Shown one piece after another: positions 41,110 to 50,349 of a DNA stretch of 64,000 bases. Origin of the DNA: Lachnospiraceae bacterium (GTDB lineage Bacteria; Bacillota; Clostridia; Lachnospirales; Lachnospiraceae). The notes beneath the pieces are model-generated. The model did not search any database. It had not been told where the DNA came from and saw only the letters and a program-made list of their open reading frames with translations. Position 1 is the stretch's first letter. Every line of letters begins with the position of its first letter. The stretch lies in contig JAIKWF010000024.1 of NCBI GenBank assembly GCA_024685005.1, positions 33,220 to 97,219 of the forward strand, read 5' to 3'. The position numbers and the translations under genes are program-made.

Positions 41110-42939
41110 ATGAAAAAAAGAATGGTTTATCAATCCCTGCTGGCAGCGGCGATCCTTTCTGCCGGCATGATGCTGACGGGATGCGGATCGCAGCAGGCAG
41201 GCGACGGGCAAAACGCCGAACAGACGGAAGAGAATAAAGATGAGACAGCAGCCCAGGATGCAGATGCCGGCCAAAAGGAAGATGAGAAGGAGCAGGCAAA
41301 GGAAGGCGGAGAGTCCGCAGATGCTACCGGCATGGATGCTGTTTTGGGAGAGTGGAAGTTTGCCTACAGTCTGGATCACAGCGACTATGACGAGGGGGAA
41401 TCCTACGATTACTGTACCGTTTTTACGGACAGCGGCGCCCCTACAGTACAGCTGAAGCTTCGGAAAAGCGGCGATACCTACGTGGCAGATTATCATTACT
41501 CCATGTATGAATCAGATTATAAATACTATGGAAACGAGCTGGTGGTGAAAAATGAGCCGGCTTATGAGGACTGCGAAAATAAGGACTGGTGTCTGGAGTT
41601 TACGGAGCCCTTTGAGGATGAAAACAAAACCACCCGCAGGGTCACTATGATCGATGATGAAACGCTGATGATCAGTGAAGAGTATGCCAATGACCCTTCC
41701 GAAGAATATCATTATCATTATCTGAACAAAAACATTTTCTACAAAACCGATTCCAAACGTTTTGACGATCCGGAATCCATCCGCTACTTTGACACCGTTA
41801 CGGTCTCCAGTGCGGAAGAGCTTTTAAACAACATTCAGAATAACAGGAAGATTGTATTGAAAAAAGGAAAGTATGATCTGACTTCTGTTCCCACCGACAA
41901 GGTAAACAACAAATACGTGAAGGGTGAATTCAATTCCATCTTTTCCGTTGAAGGCGTTTCCAATCTGTGCGTGGAAGCGGAAGACGGTGCTGAAGTAGAG
42001 ATTACGGTTACGGATCCCTATATACCGGTGATCACTTTTTCCAACGGTACCAACATCACCATCCGGGGACTTACGGTGGGCCACGATGTGGAACCGGGAT
42101 ATTGCGCCGGCAGCGTGATTCAGATGTCCGGTATCAATGGCGGCAAGATCGATAAGTGTAAGCTTTACGGCTGCGGAACCTATGGAGTGGATGCCAACAG
42201 CTGCTATGAAATGGAGATCACCGACTGCGATATTTATGAGTGCAGCTACGGCCTTTTGAATCTGATGGAGGTCAGCACTTTAAATGTGAAAAACTGCACC
42301 CTCAGAGACAGCAGAGAGTTTTCCATGATCTCGGTTTCCTCCGGATATGATATCCACTTTGAAGACTGCAAATTCGAGAATAACAGGGCATCTGCCGATA
42401 ACAGCTATTTTGTGGAGCTTGGGGAGTACGATGACGTATCCTTTAAGAACTGTAAATTCACGGGAAATGAATACAATGTATTTTCCAATTATGAAGTAAA
42501 AATGGAAAACTGTTCTGTTGAGAACAATATCGCAAAATACAGCGACATCATCAGCACCCAGAAGATCGGAGATGCTTCGGATCTGAAGGCCCTTTATGAT
42601 CAGGCTGTATCCAAGCAGGAGGATATCGATAAGCGCTTTGAGACAGATGAGACGCTGGATCAGACAACCATGAATCAGCTTTCCTATGAGTCCTATGAGC
42701 TTTGGGATTCCCTGCTGAACCGGATCTGGACCTATCTGTCCGGGACCATGGATGCGGACAGCTTTGAGGCACTTACCCTGAATCAGAAGGAGTGGATCAA
42801 GAGCAAGGAAGCCGCGCAGAAAAATGCGGGTTCTGATTTCGAAGGCGGCTCCATGCAGCCGATGGTGGAATACAATACCGGCGCTGACTGGACCCGTAAG
42901 CGGGCGGAAACATTGCTGGAAAAATATGTGAAGGAATAA
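41110..42939 (+). CDS. Lipoprotein with beta-helix and C-terminal LprI-like domain
   Basis: 609 residues. Lipoprotein signal with lipobox 'LTGC' (Cys25), then an acidic Gln/Glu/Asp linker to about residue 75. A beta-rich domain (about 75-215) precedes a right-handed parallel beta-helix (about 225-475), seen as repeating 'NCTLRDSREFSMISV', 'DCKFENNRASADNSYFVEL' and 'NCKFTGNEYNVFSNY' coils. A C-terminal helical domain (about 485-609) with 'LNQKEWIKSKEAAQKNAG' matches the lysozyme-inhibitor LprI/DUF1311 family. It should sit on the outer face of the membrane. Carbohydrate binding by the helix is plausible, but no lyase residues are evident. Confidence 0.82.
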   Translation: MKKRMVYQSLLAAAILSAGMMLTGCGSQQAGDGQNAEQTEENKDETAAQDADAGQKEDEKEQAKEGGESADATGMDAVLGEWKFAYSLDHSDYDEGESYDYCTVFTDSGAPTVQLKLRKSGDTYVADYHYSMYESDYKYYGNELVVKNEPAYEDCENKDWCLEFTEPFEDENKTTRRVTMIDDETLMISEEYANDPSEEYHYHYLNKNIFYKTDSKRFDDPESIRYFDTVTVSSAEELLNNIQNNRKIVLKKGKYDLTSVPTDKVNNKYVKGEFNSIFSVEGVSNLCVEAEDGAEVEITVTDPYIPVITFSNGTNITIRGLTVGHDVEPGYCAGSVIQMSGINGGKIDKCKLYGCGTYGVDANSCYEMEITDCDIYECSYGLLNLMEVSTLNVKNCTLRDSREFSMISVSSGYDIHFEDCKFENNRASADNSYFVELGEYDDVSFKNCKFTGNEYNVFSNYEVKMENCSVENNIAKYSDIISTQKIGDASDLKALYDQAVSKQEDIDKRFETDETLDQTTMNQLSYESYELWDSLLNRIWTYLSGTMDADSFEALTLNQKEWIKSKEAAQKNAGSDFEGGSMQPMVEYNTGADWTRKRAETLLEKYVKE

Positions 42940-42947
42940 TTTTCCGG

Positions 42948-42975
42948 TTGACCTTTCGGAAGAAAAACATATAAT
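42948..42975 (+). promoter_or_regulatory. Promoter of pyruvate kinase
   Basis: TTGACC (42948-42953), 16 bases, TATAAT (42970-42975); it starts just after the lipoprotein stop. Confidence 0.75.
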
Positions 42976-43020
42976 GGAATATGGTTTTTTAGTTAGAGAA
43001 GAGAAAAGAAAGGAAAAAGA

Positions 43021-44445
43021 ATGAGAAAGACAAAAATCGTATGTACCATCGGACCCGCAAGTGAGAGTCCCGAAATGATCGAAAAGCTGGCTCTTGCCGG
43101 CATGAACGTAGCAAGACTGAATTTTTCCCATGGATCCCATGAGGAACATAAAAGAAGGATCGAGACCATTAGGAAGGTAAGAAAGAAACTGGGACTTCCC
43201 ATTGCGATCCTTCTGGATACCAAAGGTCCGGAGTTTCGGATCAAAACCTTTAAAGGCGGAAAGATCACGCTGCAGGCAGGTGATACCTTCACCTTCCGCG
43301 GAAAGGATGTGGAAGGAGACCAGCAGGGAGTTTCCGTAAACTTTGAAGGTCTGGCAAAGGATGTTAAGCCCGGAGATCACATTCTTGTGTGCAACGGTCT
43401 GATGGACTTTGAGGTAAAGAAGATCGACGGCGTTGACGTGATCTGCGAAACGCTCACCGACGGAAACCTTTCCGACCGTAAGAGCATGAACTTCCCCGGA
43501 AAGATCATGAGCACCGAGTTTTTGAGCGAGCAGGATAAAGCAGATATCCTCTTCGGAATCGAAAACGACGTGGACTTCATCGCCTGCTCTTTTGTTTCCA
43601 GAGCGGAGGACTTAAAGGCTGTCCATGCCTTCTTAAATGAGCACGGATGCCCTGATATGGAGCTCATCGCAAAGATCGAGAATCAGCCCGGTATCGACAA
43701 TATCGAAGAGATCTGCGAGCAGTGCTCCGGCATTATGATCGGCCGCGGCGATATGGGTGTGGAGATCGCTCCCGAAAAATTGCCTGCAGTACAAAAGAGC
43801 CTGATCACCAAATGCCGTCTCCTTGGAAAGAGAGTGATCACCGCAACGGAGATGCTTGAGTCCATGATCACTTCTCCCAGACCCACCAGAGCGGAAGTAT
43901 CCGACGTGGCCAATGCGGTATACGACGGAACCTCGGCAGTCATGCTTTCCGGTGAGACCGCTGCAGGGAAATATCCCGAGCAGGCTGTACGGATGATGGC
44001 TTCCATCGCTCATTCCACTGAGCAGGAGATCAATTATAAAAAGAGATTCCACAATTATTCCTTTGAGATGAAAAACAATGTGGACTGCATTTCCCACGCT
44101 GTCTGCGGTATGGCCATCGATGTGGACGCCAAGGCCATTGCGGTATGCTCCATTTCCGGTATTACCGTTATGATGGTATCCCGGTTCAGATGCCCTGTAG
44201 ATATCATCGGTATCACCACCAATGAAAAGAGTTATCGGAGACTGGCCCTTTCCTGGGCAGTTACCCCGGTGCTTTGCGAGAAGTTCGATTCCACCGATGT
44301 GCTGTTCTACTTTGCACAGAAGACAGCAGAAGAGATCATGGATCTGAGCGATGGAGACAACGTAGTACTTACCGGCGGAATGATCAACGGAACCTCCGGC
44401 AATACCAACCTGATCAAGATCGCAACTGTAGGAAAGAACGGCTGA
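43021..44445 (+). CDS. pyk: Pyruvate kinase
   Basis: 474 residues; converts PEP and ADP to pyruvate and ATP in glycolysis. 'TKIVCTIGPASESPEMIEKL' and 'MNVARLNFSHGSHEEH' open the barrel. 'LDTKGPEFRIKTF', 'MELIAKIENQPGIDNIEEI', 'IMIGRGDMGVEI' and 'RVITATEMLESM' carry the active-site and metal residues (Lys and Glu of the last two). The B domain lies at about 70-165. The extra C-terminal PEP-utiliser domain found in some Firmicutes is absent. AAAGGA precedes the ATG. Confidence 0.97.
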   Translation: MRKTKIVCTIGPASESPEMIEKLALAGMNVARLNFSHGSHEEHKRRIETIRKVRKKLGLPIAILLDTKGPEFRIKTFKGGKITLQAGDTFTFRGKDVEGDQQGVSVNFEGLAKDVKPGDHILVCNGLMDFEVKKIDGVDVICETLTDGNLSDRKSMNFPGKIMSTEFLSEQDKADILFGIENDVDFIACSFVSRAEDLKAVHAFLNEHGCPDMELIAKIENQPGIDNIEEICEQCSGIMIGRGDMGVEIAPEKLPAVQKSLITKCRLLGKRVITATEMLESMITSPRPTRAEVSDVANAVYDGTSAVMLSGETAAGKYPEQAVRMMASIAHSTEQEINYKKRFHNYSFEMKNNVDCISHAVCGMAIDVDAKAIAVCSISGITVMMVSRFRCPVDIIGITTNEKSYRRLALSWAVTPVLCEKFDSTDVLFYFAQKTAEEIMDLSDGDNVVLTGGMINGTSGNTNLIKIATVGKNG

Positions 44446-44450
44446 TCTGA

Positions 44451-44486
44451 AAAGTGGACCGGTCCACTCCGCCCCCGGTCCACTTT
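44451..44486. terminator. Two-way hairpin between pyk and the GH3-like gene
   Basis: AAAGTGGACCGG (44451-44462) and CCGGTCCACTTT (44475-44486) pair perfectly around a 12-base loop. The T run is short, so termination strength is uncertain. Convergent genes on both sides. Confidence 0.7.
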
Positions 44487-44493
44487 ATGCAGA

Positions 44494-45975
44494 CTACTGT
44501 TGTTCTAACTGATAGAGCAGTCGCATGATCCTGCGTACGGATTCATCGATGCGCTCTTCGGAAATCTTTTTACTCTTTACTGCGGACATAAGACCGTCAT
44601 AGGATTTCTGGAAGTTCTTGGTGGAAAGCAGGATATCTGCTCCGGCTTCCACTGCACCTACCGCAGCATCTGCGTAGGTGTATTCGGAATAGATACAGCT
44701 CCGATCCAGGTAATCCGTGATCACAACGCCGTCATATCCCCATTCCTCCCGGACAATCCCGGTAATGACTTCTTCCGACATGGAAGCGGGACGCTGGTCC
44801 TTTCGAACTTTGGGAACGCCCACATGGGAGATCATCAGCATATCGCCGCCGGCTTTAATGGATTCCATATAGATATCACGCATATCCACAAGCTGCTCTC
44901 TGGTTTTCTGGGTGGATACGGTGCCGCCGCTTCCGTTGCCGTTCACATCGCCGTAGCCGGGGAAGGACTTTACAACGGAGAAGATTCCCTGATCTTCCAG
45001 ACCGCGGATCATATTTTTGGAAAGATCCACGGTAGTGGCCTTATCTGTTCCGAAGCCGTGGGAAAAAGCATAACTTCCGCTTCGCTCGGATACATCCGTG
45101 GTGGGAGCCAGATCCAGATTGATACCGTAGTTTTTCAGTTCGCCGCCGATGGAGATTCCGGCGCTGTAGGCACCTGCATTTCCCAAAGATTCACCGACCT
45201 CTTTTTGGGAGGAAATAACATTTTCCGTAATTCCGCTGGAAACGAAGGGGCTTTCTTCTCCGCCTTCTTCTTCCACGGCAAGGAACATATAATTGCTCTG
45301 CATCATGCCCAGAGTGGAAAGGAAGGAAGCAAATTCTTCTTCGGTTCCGATGTTTGCGGGCTTGATCAGGATACCGGATACGGGATAGGTGGATAATTTC
45401 TCGCTAAAGGATCCGCCCAGGGACTTGGGCTCGATCTCCGTTCCGATAAGCTGTCCCGGGGATACGATGAACATCTTTGCGATCTTTTCTTCCAGGCTCA
45501 TCCCTGCGATATTCTGGGTGATCTGCTCATCCAAAGCGGCCAGTTCCTCTTCGGAAAGCGCAACGCCTGCCACCTTTTCCGCAGGCTCTTTCTTTTTTTC
45601 TTTCCCGGAGTCTTTGTCTGACTCCTTGTCGCCATCTTCATCTTCCGAATCGGAAGTATCGCCCTCTTCGGAATTCCCTTCTTCAGAATCGACATCCTCG
45701 CTATCTTCCGGGTCACTCTCTGCTTCGTCCGTAGAAGCAGAATCATCTGCATCTGCTACGGATTCGGTTTCTTCGGACTTTGCGGATACCTCCGTTTTTC
45801 CCCCCTCTGCTTTTTTGGGGGAGAGCAGTTTAACCGCACCGCCGATCACCAGCACAAGCACTAAAACAGCTGCCACCAAAATGCCGCCTACAATGGCCAG
45901 GGCGCGAAACCGTTCTTTACGTCTTCTTTTTTTTCGTTGTTCGGCTCTGTTGCCGTCATCAGTCATATTGTTCAC
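44494..45975 (-). CDS. Membrane-anchored GH3-family protein with altered active site
   Basis: 493 residues. Basic N terminus, one membrane helix (about 25-47, 'LAIVGGILVAAVLVLVLVI'), a long Ser/Glu/Asp linker (about 57-150), then a GH3 (NagZ-like) barrel (about 150-490). The presumed nucleophile Asp is kept in 'DGVVITDYLDRS'. The motif KHFPGHG reads 'KSFPGYG', the Asp-Ser-His dyad loop is replaced by 'GNGSGGTVS', and DQEGG is 'VEEEGG'. Substrate-binding and acid/base residues of NagZ-type glucosaminidases are thus missing. It may be inactive, binding, or of another specificity. GTG 45975 is used: AAGGAG is 8 bases upstream, while ATG 45966 is too far. Confidence 0.85.
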   Translation of the reverse strand: MNNMTDDGNRAEQRKKRRRKERFRALAIVGGILVAAVLVLVLVIGGAVKLLSPKKAEGGKTEVSAKSEETESVADADDSASTDEAESDPEDSEDVDSEEGNSEEGDTSDSEDEDGDKESDKDSGKEKKKEPAEKVAGVALSEEELAALDEQITQNIAGMSLEEKIAKMFIVSPGQLIGTEIEPKSLGGSFSEKLSTYPVSGILIKPANIGTEEEFASFLSTLGMMQSNYMFLAVEEEGGEESPFVSSGITENVISSQKEVGESLGNAGAYSAGISIGGELKNYGINLDLAPTTDVSERSGSYAFSHGFGTDKATTVDLSKNMIRGLEDQGIFSVVKSFPGYGDVNGNGSGGTVSTQKTREQLVDMRDIYMESIKAGGDMLMISHVGVPKVRKDQRPASMSEEVITGIVREEWGYDGVVITDYLDRSCIYSEYTYADAAVGAVEAGADILLSTKNFQKSYDGLMSAVKSKKISEERIDESVRRIMRLLYQLEQQ

Positions 45976-46021
45976 AGTCGGTTCTCCTTATAAATAAGAA
46001 AAGACATTCTGCACCGAAAAT

Positions 46022-46050
46022 ACTATACAGCGAAAAATGAATTATGTCAA
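46022..46050 (-). promoter_or_regulatory. Promoter of the GH3-like gene
   Basis: Minus strand TTGACA (46050-46045), 17 bases, TATAGT (46027-46022). Confidence 0.78.
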
Positions 46051-46124
46051 CTAATTTACAGGCTTTTTCACCCTGAAAGGATATGATAGAATAAACCTTA
46101 GAAAAATGGAAGGGATCAGGAAAA

Positions 46125-47756
46125 ATGAACAAGGATAAAAAACGAACGATTCTGGAAAACAAAGCCTATCTGTATCTGACAGAGTTTTTTGCGGGAATGA
46201 GTGTGATGGCGGTGGAGCTGGGAGCCAGCAGACTGCTTGCGCCGTATTTCAGTTCTTCCCAGATCGTATGGACTATCATCATCGGTACCATTATGATCGC
46301 CATGGCCCTGGGGAATATTTTCGGCGGAAGATGGGCGGACAAAGATCCTGATCCTGACAGGCTTTATAAGCGGATCGTTATCGCGGCGCTCTGGATCGCA
46401 GCCATTCCCGTGGCAGGAAAGTATATTGTCATGGGCATCGCCGGGATCCTGATCTTTACCGTGAATACGAATTTTCTGGTGATGGCGGCTTTTGCAGCCT
46501 GCATGGTCATCTTTGTGTTCCCACTGTTTTTGCTGGGAACCGTCACACCGTCCCTTGTGAAATATACCGTTGACAGTCTGGATGACAACGGAAAGACCGT
46601 GGGATATCTGAACGCATCCAATACCATCGGCAGTATCATCGGAACCTTTGTCCCTACCTTTATCAGCATTCCTGCCGTGGGAACGGGCATTACGTTCCTG
46701 CTGTTTGCAGGGGTTTTGCTGCTGTTGGCGGTGTTGTATTTTTGCTCCGTAAAGCGATCCGGCAAGCGGGTCATTGCAGGGATTCTGATCTTTGTGCTTT
46801 GCTGCGTATTCGGTCATGAGGACTCCTTTGCCTTCTGGGAAAAAGATCTGACCTACGAAGGAGAGTCTGTTTATAACTACCTGCAGGTCTATGAGGACGA
46901 TGCCCAGGTGGTGCTTTCCACCAACGTTCTTTTCGGCGTTCAGTCCGTGTACCGGAAAGAAAAGGGACTGACGGGAATGTACTACGACTATGCCATGGCT
47001 GCTCCTTTTATGAGCGGCTGCAATGAAAAAGAGAATCTGGATATTCTGATCCTGGGGATGGGAACGGGAACCTACGCCACCCAGTGCGGACGGTATTTTG
47101 ACAACGTCAATGTGGAGGGGGTGGAGATCGATGAAAAGATCACGGACCTGGCCAGGACCTATTTTCAGCTGCCGGAAGAAACCAAAGTTTATACCTACGA
47201 CGGAAGGGCTTTTTTGCAGGCACTGTCCGCAGGTCGCAAGGGCGATAATAAAAAATATGATGTGATCATGGTGGATGCTTATCAGGATATCACCATTCCA
47301 TTTCAGATGTCCTCCGTGGAATTTTTCACCCTGGTAAAAGAGCATTTGAAGGAAGACGGGGTCATGGTGGTGAACATGAATATGAAATCCGGAGAAGATG
47401 GCATCAATGCCTATTTGGCGGATACCATAAGCTCTGTTTTTGACTGTGTATGTACCACGGATGTGGCATACAGCACCAACAGAGAATTGTTTGCATCCGC
47501 TAACTCCCAGATGATAGACCGGCTTTCGGAAAACATTGAAGTAGAGCAGGATCCCCAGCTTAAGAACATGATGGAAAAGGTCAGAGACAGTCTGCAGATC
47601 TATCAGCCGGGAGATAAGATCCTCACCGATGACAAAGCACCGGTGGAACTGCTTTCCATGCGTGCCATTGACGGCATCATCAAAGACGAAGTTGCTTATT
47701 ACAAAGAGATTCGGGAAAAGGAAGGGATTCAGGGACTTTTGAAACTGCTGCAATAG
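46125..47756 (+). CDS. Integral membrane protein fused to a spermidine-synthase-like domain
   Basis: 543 residues. The first about 235 residues hold six or seven membrane helices ('MSVMAVELGASRLLAPYFSS' is a hallmark of these transporter-like modules). The cytoplasmic C-terminal part (about 290-520) is a spermidine-synthase-type Rossmann domain with 'LDILILGMGTGTYATQCG', 'VEGVEIDEKI' and 'DVIMVDAYQDITIPFQMSS'. Such fusions are common in bacteria, and their product is mostly unproven. The acidic residues for the aminopropyl donor are partly conserved. No speD or speA in the window. Role in polyamine synthesis or transport is inferred from family only. The start codon has GGAAGG upstream. Confidence 0.85.
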   Translation: MNKDKKRTILENKAYLYLTEFFAGMSVMAVELGASRLLAPYFSSSQIVWTIIIGTIMIAMALGNIFGGRWADKDPDPDRLYKRIVIAALWIAAIPVAGKYIVMGIAGILIFTVNTNFLVMAAFAACMVIFVFPLFLLGTVTPSLVKYTVDSLDDNGKTVGYLNASNTIGSIIGTFVPTFISIPAVGTGITFLLFAGVLLLLAVLYFCSVKRSGKRVIAGILIFVLCCVFGHEDSFAFWEKDLTYEGESVYNYLQVYEDDAQVVLSTNVLFGVQSVYRKEKGLTGMYYDYAMAAPFMSGCNEKENLDILILGMGTGTYATQCGRYFDNVNVEGVEIDEKITDLARTYFQLPEETKVYTYDGRAFLQALSAGRKGDNKKYDVIMVDAYQDITIPFQMSSVEFFTLVKEHLKEDGVMVVNMNMKSGEDGINAYLADTISSVFDCVCTTDVAYSTNRELFASANSQMIDRLSENIEVEQDPQLKNMMEKVRDSLQIYQPGDKILTDDKAPVELLSMRAIDGIIKDEVAYYKEIREKEGIQGLLKLLQ

Positions 47757-47779
47757 CTGAAAGAAACAGGGGATTTCGA

Positions 47780-47808
47780 TGGAAAATTGTAGGAATTTCT
47801 GATATAAT
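47780..47808 (+). promoter_or_regulatory. Promoter of the beta-CASP hydrolase gene
   Basis: TATAAT (47803-47808) is perfect; the -35 at 17-base spacing is TGGAAA (47780-47785), weak. Confidence 0.6.
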
Positions 47809-47850
47809 AAAAACAGTATTTACAGTAAATCTCAAAGGGGAGGATCTGGT

Positions 47851-49446
47851 ATGAAACTAAAATTCATCGGTGCCGACCATGAGGTAACGGGAAGCTGTCA
47901 TTACCTTGAATGCGGCGGAAAACACATTTTGATCGATTACGGTATGGAACAGGGGATTGACGTTTACGAAAACGTACCGCTCCCCGTTCAGGAGTCTCTC
48001 ATCGACTGCGTTGTGCTGACCCACGCCCACGTGGACCATTCCGGACTGCTCCCTCTTTTGTATGCCAGGGGATTCCGGGGCCAGATCTTTATGACAGAGG
48101 CCACAGCGGATCTTTGCTCCATCATGCTTCGTGACTGTGCTCATATTCAGATGCAGGAAGCAGAATGGAAAAACAGAAAGGCCAAACGATCCGGCGAAAT
48201 AGAGCCTGCTGAACCCATCTATTCCATGGAAGATGCAGACGGTGCCATCCGCCTCATCGTACCCTGCAGCTATGAAAAAGAAATACACATCTGCGATGGT
48301 GTGACCATCCGGTTTACGGACATCGGACATCTTTTGGGTTCCGCCTCCGTGGAATTCTGGCTGACGGAAAACGGTACCACGAAAAAAGTGGTCTTTTCCG
48401 GTGATATCGGCAATAAGAACCAGCCCCTGATCAAGGATCCGCAAAAGACTGCGGAGGCTGATTATGTGGTAATGGAGTCCACCTACGGTGACAGACTCCA
48501 TGCTGCTGACAAAGCGGATTATGCAGGGGAGCTGGTAAAGATTCTAAAGGATACTTTCGCAAAAGGCGGCAATGTGGTGATCCCTTCCTTTGCGGTGGGA
48601 CGTACCCAGGAGCTTTTGTATTTCCTTCGTAAGATCAAGGCAGAACGCCTGGTGGAAGGCTATGAGAACTTCCCCGTATATGTGGACAGCCCCCTTGCAG
48701 TGGAGGCAACGGGTATCTTCCAGAAAAATATCTATAACTGCTTTGACGAAGAGGCCATGAAGCTGGTCCGCTCCGGCATTAACCCCATCAGTTTTCCGGG
48801 ACTTCGCCTTTCTATCACAGGAGATGAATCCAAGGATATCAACTTTGACGAGACACCGAAGGTGATTCTTTCCGCATCGGGTATGTGCGAGGCGGGACGT
48901 ATCCGCCACCACTTAAAGCACAACCTGTGGCGGCCGGAATGTACCATCCTCTTTGTAGGATATCAGGCCATCGGAACTTTGGGCCGTGCCATTATCGACG
49001 GCAAAAAAGAAGTGAAGCTTTTCGGCGAGCCCATTGAGGTCAGAGCCAGGATCGCCCAGCTGGCGGGCATGTCCGGACATGCGGATAAGAACGGTCTGTT
49101 GGAGTGGATCGGCGGCTTTGAGGAAAAGCCGAAGAAGGTCTTTGTGGTCCACGGCGAGGATTCCGTAACCACTGCATTTGCAGGCTGTCTGCAGCATGAA
49201 TACGGTTTCGATGCCTATGCGCCTTATAGCGGCTCGGAGTTTGATCTTCTGTCCGGAGAATTTATCTACGAGGCTGAGCCTGTTGCGGTTAAGAAACGCA
49301 GGGTTGTTTCCGATATCTTCCATCGCCTTGTGGCTGCCGGCCAGCGGCTGATGGCGGTAATTCAGAAAAATGAAGGCGGTACCAACAAAGATCTTGCCAA
49401 GTTTGCGGATCAGATCAACGCACTGGCGGATAAGTGGGACCGGTAA
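47851..49446 (+). CDS. Metallo-beta-lactamase / beta-CASP RNA-type hydrolase
   Basis: 531 residues. The MBL metal motif 'LTHAHVDHSGLLPLL' (about residues 67-81) precedes further His/Asp sites ('DIGHLLG', 'VFSGDIG'). The beta-CASP insert shows 'IPSFAVGRTQELLYFLRKIK'. Motif A/B/C-like 'ASGMCEAGRIRHHLKHNL' and 'GMSGHADKNGLLEWI' follow, with 'VVHGEDS'. This is the CPSF/YSH1-like class, in which bacterial members are proven or likely RNases. A helical tail (about 480-531) ends the protein. GGGGAGG precedes the ATG. RNA substrate is inferred. Confidence 0.9.
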   Translation: MKLKFIGADHEVTGSCHYLECGGKHILIDYGMEQGIDVYENVPLPVQESLIDCVVLTHAHVDHSGLLPLLYARGFRGQIFMTEATADLCSIMLRDCAHIQMQEAEWKNRKAKRSGEIEPAEPIYSMEDADGAIRLIVPCSYEKEIHICDGVTIRFTDIGHLLGSASVEFWLTENGTTKKVVFSGDIGNKNQPLIKDPQKTAEADYVVMESTYGDRLHAADKADYAGELVKILKDTFAKGGNVVIPSFAVGRTQELLYFLRKIKAERLVEGYENFPVYVDSPLAVEATGIFQKNIYNCFDEEAMKLVRSGINPISFPGLRLSITGDESKDINFDETPKVILSASGMCEAGRIRHHLKHNLWRPECTILFVGYQAIGTLGRAIIDGKKEVKLFGEPIEVRARIAQLAGMSGHADKNGLLEWIGGFEEKPKKVFVVHGEDSVTTAFAGCLQHEYGFDAYAPYSGSEFDLLSGEFIYEAEPVAVKKRRVVSDIFHRLVAAGQRLMAVIQKNEGGTNKDLAKFADQINALADKWDR

Positions 49447-49489
49447 TCTATAGAGAAAGGACTGCCCAAGGGCGGAAGCGATTGTTATT

Positions 49490-50338
49490 ATGAGTTATGC
49501 TGACGAGATCTTTATCAACATGTGCCGGGATATTCTGGAAAACGGCACCAGTACGGAAGGTGAAAAAGTCAGGCCCCACTGGCCCGACGGGGAAAGCGCC
49601 TATACCATTAAAAAATTCGGCGTGGTCAACAGATACGATCTGTCAAAAGAGTTTCCCATTATGACACTTCGGAAAACTGCTTTAAAGAGCGCCACTGACG
49701 AGATGCTCTGGATCTGGCAGCAAAAATCCAACAACATTCATGACCTCCACAGTCATATCTGGGATGAGTGGGCAGATGAGGACGGTTCCATCGGAAAAGC
49801 CTACGGCTATCAGATGTCTGTTAAGCATGAGTATAAAGAAGGCAGAATGGATCAGGTGGACAGGGTTCTTTACGATCTGAAGCACAACCCTTTCAGCAGA
49901 CGGATTATGACCAATATCTACGTGCATCAGGATCTGCATGAGATGAACCTGTATCCCTGTGCTTACAGCATGACCTTTAACGTGACCCAGAAAAAGGGAG
50001 ATGACAAGCTGACGCTGAATGCCATCTTAAATCAGCGCTCTCAGGACGTGCTGGCGGCCAACAACTGGAATGTGGTGCAGTATGCCGTGCTTTTGCACAT
50101 GTTTGCCCAGGTCAGCGATATGAGAGTGGGAGAGCTGGTGCATGTCATCGCGGATGCCCATATTTATGACCGTCATGTTCCCATGATCCAGGAGCTGATC
50201 TCACGGAAGCCCTATCCGGCGCCTACATTTAAGCTGAATCCTGATATCAAGGATTTTTATGAATTTACCAGAAACGACGTGAGTCTGGAAAACTATGAAA
50301 CCGGAGAGCAGATCAAAGATATTCCTGTTGCGATCTGA
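49490..50338 (+). CDS. thyA: Thymidylate synthase (divergent ThyA)
   Basis: 282 residues; methylates dUMP to dTMP using methylene-THF. The catalytic Cys sits in 'NLYPCAYSMTFNV', where most ThyA have Pro-Cys-His; the His is Ala here. 'HNPFSRRIMTN' gives the dUMP phosphate arginines. 'LNQRSQDVLAANNWNVVQYA' replaces the usual QRSxDxxLGxPFN, and 'HIYDRHVPM' gives the His/Tyr pair. Length is normal. The gene is 43 bases after the hydrolase and shares a locus with folA, which recycles its dihydrofolate product. Confidence 0.92.
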   Translation: MSYADEIFINMCRDILENGTSTEGEKVRPHWPDGESAYTIKKFGVVNRYDLSKEFPIMTLRKTALKSATDEMLWIWQQKSNNIHDLHSHIWDEWADEDGSIGKAYGYQMSVKHEYKEGRMDQVDRVLYDLKHNPFSRRIMTNIYVHQDLHEMNLYPCAYSMTFNVTQKKGDDKLTLNAILNQRSQDVLAANNWNVVQYAVLLHMFAQVSDMRVGELVHVIADAHIYDRHVPMIQELISRKPYPAPTFKLNPDIKDFYEFTRNDVSLENYETGEQIKDIPVAI

Positions 50339-50349
50339 GGATAAAGCCC

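Noticed and set aside
46116..47753. 545-codon antisense ORF over the spermidine synthase fusion
   Set aside because: Length comes from codon bias of the true gene; His-rich random protein, no start signals.
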